NCBI RefSeq assembly: GCF_026151205.1
Contig: NC_087075.1
Span: 4,004,359-4,068,358, forward strand
Direction: 5' to 3'
Origin: Bolinopsis microptera
Lineage: Eukaryota > Ctenophora > Tentaculata > Lobata > Bolinopsidae
Length of the DNA: 64,000 nucleotides
In this document: positions 29,090 through 38,800 of the stretch, in pieces
How positions within the stretch are numbered: position 1 is the first letter of the stretch
How the letters are laid out: each line of letters opens with the position of its first letter
Notes under the pieces: generated by a model
The model's database searches: none
What the model saw: the letters and a program-made list of their open reading frames with translations, nothing else
Told to the model about the DNA's origin: nothing
Made by a program: the position numbers and the translations under genes

Positions 29090-30421
29090 ATGTCCCGGAG
29101 CCTACTGCTGATCACGCTGTGCCTCATTTTATTAATGCTGGTTAATCCAGGTGACTAGGTTACTAGGTTACTAGGTTACTAGGTTACTATGTTACTAGGT
29201 TACTAGGTAAATAGGTTACTAGGTTACTAGGTTACTAGGTTACTAGGTTACTAGGTTACTAGGTTACTAGGTTACTAGGTTACTATGTTACTAGGTTACT
29301 AGGTTACTAGGTTACTAGGTTACTAGGTTACTAGGTTACTAGGTTACTAGGTTACTAGGTTACTAGGTTACTAGGTTACTAGGTTACTAGGTTACTTGGT
29401 TACTATAGTTAATCCAAGTGACTTTATTTAGTTCATTTACTTATTACGTAAGTCAGCCTAAGGGGTAGAGAGTTTGGAATAGCTATAATTTAAAAATGAC
29501 CAAAATCTGGTTTATGTAATATGTGAACTATCCCCTTAAATTTCTGACGCAAATTTTGCACTTTCAGGATACCTCCTTTAATTTGATATTGCTTAATTAA
29601 TAATGTAATCGGAATATTAATTATTCAATTAGTGTCAAATTAATATTTTCCTTCAAGATGTATCATTCGGCAAAAGTTTATCAGCTTCCTATTTTGTTTC
29701 TATGAATAATTTTACAATTCACACTGACAAGCAGTTTTTCCTTTCAGGACTAGCAAAGAAAAACAAAAAAAGGAGAAACCAAAACAGATATGATGTATGA
29801 AATTTTAAGCTTGATAAGTAATCCTTCAATATTCCAGTGTACTATATATAAGCTGGTTTATTCACTTTGCCACAATGAACCATTATAAATCAAAATGTTA
29901 AAGCTTTAAAGACATCACTTTTCAAATCAAAACATCCGCAAAAAATTTAGTCCAGTTTGCATTCGTTAAACGAACATCATGATCTCTTTATGGATTATCG
30001 CAAGTTTATTAATCAAGCTTCAATTACGAAATAAGATGTAATCTCCACAGAATCTGACAAGCTGCTCAGGACATCAACTACGGGGCATGAACTGCGAGTG
30101 TCTAGCTTCTAACTATAACATGAGGGGGTGTCCTGATGATTTAAAAAAAGGTAATATACTTTCTGTATACAAAATGGTAACCTGGTAACCTTGTAAACTT
30201 GTAACCTTGTAACTCGGTAACCTGGTAACATGGTAACCTTGTAACCTTGTAACCTGGTAACCTGGTAACCTCATGGTATTGAATCCTCCTTCTCCCGCCT
30301 AGGTTCCAAACAGTGCATCCACTATGAAACCTACTGCAAAAGCTCCAAATTATCAGCAGCAAAACAGGGTAAAATGTGTTGTCAAGCTATCCTTTGCAAT
30401 ATCAACCTTAAAAACTGTTGA
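29090..30421 (+). CDS. Small secreted Cys-rich protein, family not recognised
   Basis: Four exons, all phase-consistent: 29090-29150, 29748-29794, 30051-30150 and 30303-30421, about 108 residues. Exon 1 is a clean signal peptide (MSRSLLLITLCLILLMLV). Exon 2 is very basic (AKKNKKRRNQNR), which could hold a dibasic processing site. Exons 3 and 4 carry ten cysteines in the order C, CEC, GC, QC, YC, CC, LC, NC, so the mature protein is probably a disulfide-stabilised extracellular peptide. Exon 4 also contains a possible internal donor (CAGG|gtaaaa); using it would remove the last four cysteines. I do not recognise the family and cannot say whether it is a defence, signalling or other peptide. 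Intron 1 starts with an array of 8-bp repeats grown from the donor site; intron 3 has a GGTAACCT array. Confidence 0.75.
29151..29418. repeat. 8-bp tandem repeat (GGTTACTA) starting at a splice donor
   Basis: The array begins exactly at the donor of exon 1 (AATCCAG|GTGACTAGG) and continues as about 30 units of GGTTACTA. It ends with a second copy of the exon end (GTTAATCCAAGTGACT, about 29408). Confidence 0.9.
30169..30272. repeat. GGTAACCT/GTAACCTT tandem repeat in intron 3
   Basis: About 12 units of 8-9 bp (GGTAACCTG, TGTAACCTT). Confidence 0.85.
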
Positions 30422-30885
30422 TTTGACGAAGTTGGGAATATAAACGGTAGTGGAAGAACTGTGGAAGTACTACCAATACCATAACTTCATAATGTAACAA
30501 TAGCAGATGTTGAGCTTACTGATCACGTAATTTATTGACAATAATTTTAGCCGCTTTGGAATTTCTTGGAAGAAAAATTACATAATCGTGATCAATGAAT
30601 TTATCCACAATAGCATTTTGACGATTTCATAAACGTGCGATTTTTAAAAGTGTTCATTTAACAAATATATACTTTGTAAATGTAATATTAGAAATAGTGT
30701 TTGAAATGTTGTTTATCTAATGTATATGAAAAAGTTTACACCGTGTTGACTGTTGACGTATTGCAGAAAGATTGCATATTGCAACAAACATAACGAAGAC
30801 ACACGGTAAAATTGTATTTTAACTTATCCCGCGGCGCGCGCAGGATACTGATAAGTAGATAACAATCCAAAGTAGTAAACTTGTA
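30422..30885. other. Between the Cys-rich gene and the zinc-finger gene
   Basis: AT-rich, with a short CG-rich CCGCGGCGCGCG motif near 30829. No gene seen. Confidence 0.5.
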
Positions 30886-31160
30886 TCAATCAGACGTCTA
30901 GGACCCCGCATTTACAGCAAGTTTTTTGACCTGGTAACCTGGTAACCTGGTAACCTGGTAACCTGGTAACCTGGTAACCTGGTAACCTGGTAACCTGATA
31001 ACCTGATAACCTGGTAACCTGGTAACCTGGTAACCTGGTAACCTGGTAACCTGGTAACCTGGTAACCTGGTAACCTGGTAACCTGGTAACCTGGTAACCT
31101 GGTAACCTGGTAACCTGGTAACAATCAGACGTCTAGGACCCCGCATTTACAGCAAGTTTG
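30886..31160. repeat. GGTAACCT array bracketed by two copies of a zinc-finger exon end
   Basis: About 25 units of GGTAACCT (30930-31120). Both sides carry the same 37-base segment (AATCAGACGTCTAGGACCCC...), which on the minus strand encodes the last residues and stop of the zinc-finger protein. The right copy is the true exon end; the left copy is a downstream duplicate. Confidence 0.9.
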
Positions 31161-32905
31161 TGTCGTGGAACTGTTTTCATTCTGACACTGTTTACAGGTC
31201 CAAGAGTAGGATGGTGGCCCTGAAGCAAATATTTGTATATAATTAATTACACCAGCAAATAAATCGTGTATAAACATATTTTCTGATTTATTGATTCTAT
31301 GGCAGCTAAACTTAAAGGGTTGGAAGAAAACTAAATAATCGGCATTGTCATCATTAGGAAGCCAAACATGAAGCGTTTTCTCCTTATCAATCACTAAGAA
31401 AATTACACGACAAACTAAGATAAAAGATCATTACTTGGTTGTGGAGTAGAAGATGAAGAGGATCCTGGAGCAATAGAAGTAGAGGGTCGTGGAGCAGAAG
31501 AAGAAGATGACTGAGGGGCAAAATGTTGTCTGGAATTAGTCGGTCTTCTTGATCTGCACTCGGCGCAATCTGAGAAGTATTTGGTTCAATGTCATTGTGT
31601 CTGTGAATAAACAAGCGAAGGAATGAAGGGTATTGAGTCAAGGAAAGTGTAAGGCCAAGGGGTTATCCGTTATGGAAACTCACTGTTTCCACCGTCAGTA
31701 TTGATTCTTCCACACCCAATACATATCCACTGGGTAACCTGGGAAGATAAGCATGATTCCCAAAACAATTAGACGAACCAGATGTAAAATTTTCAGATGA
31801 GACCCTAGCGTTCATTTTAATGTCCGTTCAAACAATGTCCGACAAGGTAGTTAAATTAAACACATTAACTGAATGCCTTTGATCAAGCGTTCATTTTTAT
31901 GTCTGTTGAAAATTATGCCTGTTCACGCATTGTCCGGTAAAATAACGTCCGATAAGGAATATGACATATCAGCTTATTAGGCACTACGTCATCAGTGCAC
32001 CTACCTGAACAGGTGTTGGACGCTTGGTCCTACACATCACACAGACAGTGTTACGAGTGCTGTTCACTGTTGTGCAGCTCAAACAGGCCCACTGTGGTGT
32101 GTCACCTTTCGAGGATCTGAGTTGACAAATTAAAATATAATTATAAGGTACATTTTTAAAATTCCTGATAGAATTTCCATGGTGAAAAATGAATTTTAAA
32201 TGCTGATAAAAAGGGAAACTCTAGAACTCGTTGTAAGTATAAAATGTACTTGGAATTGTTGGCTCCAGGAGCGGAGGAAGAAGTGGTAGGGACCGGTTGA
32301 TCGTTTATAGGTTCGTTTACGAAGAAGTAACATTTGCAGCAGCAATCAGTCCGAGGTGGATTAGCTGTTCTACATCGGGGACAGTACCAACCACCACTGA
32401 AAGAGGAGTTGTTGTTGGTTCAGTGTTCATGACTATGTGACAGCATATTAACTGGCTTAAGTCGAGTTACACTTGTATTTAATGATAGTCCCTTATTTAA
32501 TGACAGTCCTTTATTTAATAATAGTCCTTGCCGATTTTTAGTGGTTTGCTACATTCCAACGCAACGTTTTTGCGGCAAAATCAATTCTTACTCAAAAGTT
32601 GTCTTTCTCAAGTTAATGCAAAAACAAGGAAAATGTAATTTACTAACGCAGATGTGTATACAACGGTAGTTCTCCTCACTCCTCCGTAATAAGCTCCTCC
32701 GTAGTATCCAGGTCCCCAGCCAGGGTGTCCGGGCCCCCAGCCTCCGCCATGACCCCACCCTCCTCCGTGTCCGCCCCAACCTCCTCCCCCGTGCCCGCCA
32801 TGTCCGCCTCCGTGGCCGCCACCGTGGCCGCCTCCGTGGCCGCCTCCACCACCACCTCCTCCTCCCCCCGCCTCCACCTCCTCCACCTCCTCCGCCTCCG
32901 TGTGC
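31125..32905 (-). CDS. Protein with four RanBP2-type zinc fingers and a Gly/His/Trp-rich region; N-terminus unresolved
   Basis: Six phase-consistent exons: 32648-32905, 32250-32396, 32005-32116, 31684-31729, 31435-31569 and 31125-31219 (stop 31125-31127). The joined frame has 263 residues after a one-base leftover, so at least one 5' exon is missing. The first exon is low-complexity Gly/His/Trp/Tyr (GGHGGGWGHGGGWGPG...). Four fingers of the W.C..C...N......C..C type follow: GWYCPRCRTANPP, PQWACLSCTTVNS, WICIGCGRINTDGGN (its last cysteines CAEC lie in the next exon) and YSWTCKQCQNENSS ending CCKCGVLDV. Ser-rich linkers separate them. RanBP2 fingers bind ubiquitin, RanGDP or single-stranded RNA; with a Gly-rich region an RNA-binding role is plausible but inferred. 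A possible extra finger-like exon (GCWLTTPCLACTTNT) lies near 33150-33249. Confidence 0.85.
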
Positions 32906-33271
32906 CTGAAAAAATATCGTTTTAATTTTGTTCAAGTCGAACTCGAGTTCGGAGACAAAAACTGTTACCAAGGTGTCTGCAAAACCACAACCTAGGGATG
33001 ATTTGACTTACAACCATATTAGGCCCGTCCTCAAACTATCAGAACCAACTCAGATGATCAGATTGTCAAATTTAACACATTAAATACAAAGTATAACGAA
33101 TAACAATTAACAGAATAACTACTGTCTAATAAGTTGTACGGAGAGAGTGTACATCTTGATACTGTAACTGTGTTAGTTGCAGTGTTAGTTGTACAAGCTA
33201 AACACGGAGTCGTGAGCCAACAACCACGGTATTGTTTAACTACTGTCATTTTCCGCTCATTTACATTTTCT

Positions 33272-33382
33272 AATTGATGTTTTGGGACAAAGTGAGAGTC
33301 TCAACTCAGTTTTTCAAACAAACAGTTGTCGACGTTTCGGCCCACTGAGTGGAAACTTTCACTTTGTCCCAAAACATCAATT
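33272..33382. mobile_element. 111-bp MITE
   Basis: Perfect terminal inverted repeats of 24 bp (33272-33295 and 33359-33382), with AATTGATGTTTTGGGACAAA at the left end. The core contains GTCGACGTTTCGGCC. No coding capacity. The next 1.2 kb (33383-34650) holds no gene I can support. Confidence 0.8.
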
Positions 33383-34654
33383 ATATGATCGACCCACTCA
33401 AAAGAGCGAAAAAACAGATTCTGATTAATATCATTTATGAGTATTGCTGAAAGCACAGTGTAAGGCCTACACGGACCGCCTCTAACTAGCCAATCCCTGT
33501 TTACATGCCGTGTAGCAGGGGACTAGAAAGATATATATTATATTTTCATGAAAAACCGCTCCATTGCATATAATATAAAGCCAAAGTATTCATAATAAAG
33601 TTTTAACTTGTCACTGATGTCATTTTCCCCCCGAAATATTCATTTTTCGGTAAAACGTAAATGTGTGATTATATTAACCGTAACGCTCAGATACTATACT
33701 ATTACTATTTACGCTCAATTACTAATACACAATTAAAATACGATTTTATTAAAAAGAAATAAATTAAATCAAATAATTTTGTAATTCTATAAGTATAATA
33801 TCTCTGCAGTGCACTGTAAATTGATAAACAGAACAGCAATTTAGTAATAGAATAATGGATTGTACACGACTAGCGTGTAAAAACTCAAACTCAACGTCAA
33901 ACGTGACGCGTAACATTTCAAACAAAAACAGAAATGGCGGACAATTTTATAGTGCGCGTGTTTGATCGTCCACATGTTCGATTTGTTCCAGAATAATCTT
34001 GCGCATGCGGCAAGTACGATTTTATTATTATGACCAAGGATCAACCGAAACCGCTTTTTTGGACTGGCAATAATCTCATCATATTTAGCATTAATAATAA
34101 TTTCGAATGTTCGTTTCATCTTGATGCTCGAGAGTCACTGTCGAAAGTAAAAACAGCTTATGATTTTTAAGGCATTGAATACAAATTAAGTTGATTTTAT
34201 CATCAATTCATATTTCAGCTGTATTGAGAAAAGACAATTGCAAAGAGAAGTCCTTTTAAATTCTTTAAGTCCTTCTAAAGTCTTTAAGTCCTTTTATATT
34301 CTTTAACGTGATAACTGATAAAGTTAATTCCAATAAGAACTTTAAAAACATTGAACAATTATCTACAAATATAATTCAATTGGTTAATTCTTGTTATTGA
34401 TTATTGAAGGTTGCATAAGCAGTTATTGCCAAATTAGTGTCCGACTGACATTTATTTTTCACAGTCACAATAATACACGTTTTTGTGGCAATCATAACTG
34501 GTTAAGTCTCTAATTAGTCATATCTGAATTTCTGACTGCAAAGTTATTTTTCAATGATACTGGATTCTATCCGAGGGTCTCTATAGAGATCACGACAGTG
34601 TCTACTTACAACACAACTCTACGGATACAATGTTATAATGTACGGAATTTTATA

Positions 34655-35815
34655 ATGACTGACTGAAAGAAGACTGAAAGAAGCTGGCAGCATGTTAAAA
34701 CGGCAAGTTATTGTAATATAGCAGTGTTGTTGACTGAAAGAAGACTGAAAGAAGCTGGCAGCATGTTAAAACGGCAAGTTATTGTAATATAGCTGACTGA
34801 AAGAAGACTGAAAGAAGCTGGCAGCATGTTAATACGGCAAGAAGACTGAAAGAAGCTGGCAGCATGTTAATACGGCAAGTTATTACACTGAAAGAAGCTG
34901 GCAGCATGTTAATACGGCAAGTTATTGTAATATAGACTGAAAGAAGCTGGCAGCATGTTAATACGGCAAGTTATTAGACTGAAAGAAGCTGGCAGCATGT
35001 TAATACGGCAAGTTATTGTAGTATAGCAGTGTTGTTGACTGAAAGAAGACTGAAAGAAGCTGGCAGCATGTTAATACGGCAAGTTATTGTAATATAGCAG
35101 TGTTTTATAATGACTGACTGAAAGAAGACTGAAAGAAGCTGGCAGCATGTTAATGACTGACTGAAAGAAGCTGGCAGCATGTTAATACGGCAAGAAGACT
35201 GAAAGAAGCTGGCAGCATGTTAATGACTGACTGAAAGAAGCAGGCAGGATGTTAATACGGCAAGAAGACTGAAAGAAGCTGGCAGGATGTTAATACGGCA
35301 AGAAGACTGAAAGAAGCTGGCAGCATGTTAATACTCTGCAAGAAGACTGAAAGAAGCTGGCAGCATGTTAATACGGCAGGTTATTGTAATATAGCAGTGT
35401 TGTTGTTCTGAAAGAAGCTGGCAGCATGTTAATACGGCAGGTTATTGTAATATAGCAGTGTTGTTGTTCTGAAAGAAGCTGGCAGCATGTTAATACGGCA
35501 AGAAGACTGAAAGAAGCTGGCAGCATGTTAATACGGCAGGTTATTGTAATATAGCAGTGTTGTTGTTCTGAAAGAAGCTGGCAGCATGTTAATACGGCAG
35601 GTTATTGTAATATAGCAGTGTTGTTGTTCTGAAAGAAGCTGGCAGCATGTTAATACGGCAGGTTATTGTAATATAGCAGTGTTGTTGTTCTGAAAGAAGC
35701 TGGCAGCATGTTAATACGGCAGGTTATTGTAATATAGCAGTGTTGTTGTTCTGAAAGAAGCTGGCAGCATGTTAAAACGGCAAGTTATTGTAATATAGCA
35801 GTGTTGTTGTTCGTG
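34655..35815. repeat. Complex tandem array grown from the terminal exon of the guanylate cyclase gene
   Basis: Units of about 36-66 bp mix GACTGAAAGAAGCTGGCAGC, ATGTTAATACGGCAAG and TTATTGTAATATAGCAGTGT. The last block (35785-35815) is the real 3' end of the coding exon, including its stop codon. The other copies lie downstream in the 3' flank. Read on the minus strand many units have the form CTTCTTTCAG|AACAACAACA...TAA, that is, an acceptor-like site, a coding fragment and a stop. Confidence 0.9.
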
Positions 35816-38800
35816 TATCTGGATATTTCTTCACTACTGTTCCTCTCTCCAATCAGCCAATGTGTCTCCATCTCCCCTTTTCCCTGCAAACAAACAATAG
35901 ATCACTTTCACTTTCACTTTATTGCACACAAGATACTGAAGAACAGCTTTTAGTTCACCACTATATAAAAGCTTCATACGTTTTTCGACCAAATAGTTAT
36001 TAAATGTTCACTTCACAAATTTTAACCTTGACGAAGATAATGCCTCTTTTAGATATGAGAAAACCTTCCTCCAGGATGACACCACAAACGTCTGTGATTT
36101 GTATTCTCATGCCTGTTGTATTATTTCATTAAATTTGAGTTTTTAATATAAAAACAATTAAGATATAAGCAGATTGTCAAAAAGACGTGGCTTTCACAAA
36201 CAATTAAACAGAAAAAAAATCAAGAAGGTCCAAAACTTCAACTCTTTTGCAAGTGCACCTAAACAAGACGATTTCATTCTAGCAGCAGTGTTGACGGTGT
36301 CTCCGAAAACACAGAATCTGGGTAACTTTACTCCGATAATCCCAGCTGCACATGGTCCTGTAATAACGTTGTCTGGTCATAACAAATGTATATCAACCCC
36401 GTAGTTATGATAAATACACTGGTAAAGTTAAAAGTGGTTTCCAACTGCAAATAACCAGAGTCGTCTCGAATACAATCGATAACAAAAACGTTCACTCTTG
36501 CCTCTTTACCAAATTTAAGATAAAGTACAGACCTGAATCCCACCTGTCACACTTGATCCCGGCATCCTCTTCTTGCTGGGACACTACAACTTAGAGGTAA
36601 ACTAACCATATAAATGCTATCCTCTTCCAGTCCCTAAAAAAACAAAAAACAAACCTGAAGCGATGCCCTGTATGAGCCTAAAACAGACAAAATCCCCATG
36701 AACACCCAGCTGCAGACCCCGACACATAACACTCCTCAGTCCCAGAGCAGTGAGCGCTATCTCCGAGCAGTGTTTGGTTGTGGGACTTCTGTCAGGTAGA
36801 CCCGATACCACCAAACACTCTCCTGCTGCTGTTTCTATTTCGTTTACCTTGTGGGATTCAAGCACCTGGTGGAGGGGCTGTGTTGGAGCATTGTTAAAAC
36901 AAAACACTTATAGGTCACTAGAATTGGTTACTAGGTTACTAGAACTGGTTACTAGGTAACTAGAACTTGTTACTAGGTAACTAGAACTTGTTACTAGGTT
37001 ACAAGCACCTGGTGGAGGGGCTGTGTTGGACCATTGTTAAAGCAAGACACTTTTAGGTCACTAGAATTGGTTACTAGGTTACTAGAACTGGTTACTAGGT
37101 AACTAGAACTTGTTACTAGGTAACTAGAACTTGTTACTAGGTTACAAGCACCTGGTGGAGGGTACTGTGTTGGACCACTGTTAAAACAAGATACTTATAG
37201 GTCACTAGAATTGGTTACTAGGTTACTAGAACTGGTTACTAGGTAACTAGAACTTGTTACTAGGTTACAAGTTCCTGGTGGAGGGTGCTTTGTTTGACCA
37301 TTGTTAAAACAAGTCAAACAAGTGACTAGGTGAGGGGGCGGGCCGCAGCACTCTTGTTGTCGGAACCTATCTACAGTAACAACTATAATCTGGTTGGTAT
37401 ACTGAGAAACCTTGAGGTAGATCCATGAGCAAACAAAGAACTATGATGACGAAGTATCTCGATTTCCTGTCTGTCAAAGAATTTATTGTCGTCAAAACAA
37501 GATATACTTATTGAAACAAGTAAAGTTAGGTTAAGTAAAAAGTACTTTTATATTAAATAAAGATTTATTTGAATTGTAGATTGGTTCTTTAAAGATTTAT
37601 GGAGAGGAATTACGACGGAATGTAACGTCAGGGTATGTTGTATTGATCTGAATACTTAAAGGAAGGTAAACCATATTTGCGCATATCATTAAGAAACTGA
37701 CCCTGTCTCAACCACTTGCCATAATACAGATATCCACACTTGTCTTAAATATGAGTGCTTATTTCCTCACCAGTGAAGCAGTAATACTCACCAGTCATCA
37801 GTGTCTACATTAATTAATATGTAACGTGCATTATTGAAAAATATTAGAATTTTCTTGTTACGCTATAAATGAGAAAAAATAATCTTACACAGTTACACAA
37901 CTAAAAGTTTGCAATTTACCTCTGCAATCCTCGTGTAAAACGCCTCTAGGAACCGCACATAAGCAAATGGACTCATATCTCGTGCAGCTAACCGCTGTGA
38001 CGTGAGTTTTCTTTAGACTAAACTAATTATAATCAAATAATTAAGTAATTAACTATTGTAGCAAATTTTCTCATCTTTAAACGTTATCCACGTGTAATAA
38101 TACATATTATATATATATTATTAAACGAATGAAAATGTTTCATCTAATAACTGCGGAGTCAAAAATTTTAACAAATTAGTAATAAATTAGTTAATCATTG
38201 GATCAGTCTCTTACCTGGAAATCAGCTAGATCTGCGAATAGAACTGTAGCACTCTGATAACTTCCTACATACGGTGTGTTGGTTTCACGGCACCTGCAAA
38301 ATATTTATAGGTTTAAAAATATATTATGTATAATGTTTAGTAATGTAAAATGTATTTATATCCACCAGCGTGCGCTTTTTCGCATAGCGGGCTCTCGCCA
38401 GCCCGCTGTCAAAGGGCCCGATATCTCTACAGCCCGCTCATGATATAGCCCGCTAACAAGTGACATTTAATTTGACCAGTAGCAATATAGCCCGGAGTTC
38501 TCTAAAATATTTTCAGTTTCTGTATCGTCTCCATGTGAAATTCCTTATTACACTGACTATATATACATTTTATTTTTGTGTCCGGTAGGGCTGCTCATGC
38601 AGCTCGTGAGCAGATGACATGATACTTTGATTTATATCAAAGTTATCATAACACACTACATAATACACATCAGCACTATAATCCCCCTATATTATTGATA
38701 TTCATCGTCACTGACATTACATCCATTATTCCCACGGCCCAGGAATGCAGTGCATCTCCAGCCCCTATATACGACACAGCCCTTTATGATTGGCTTACAT

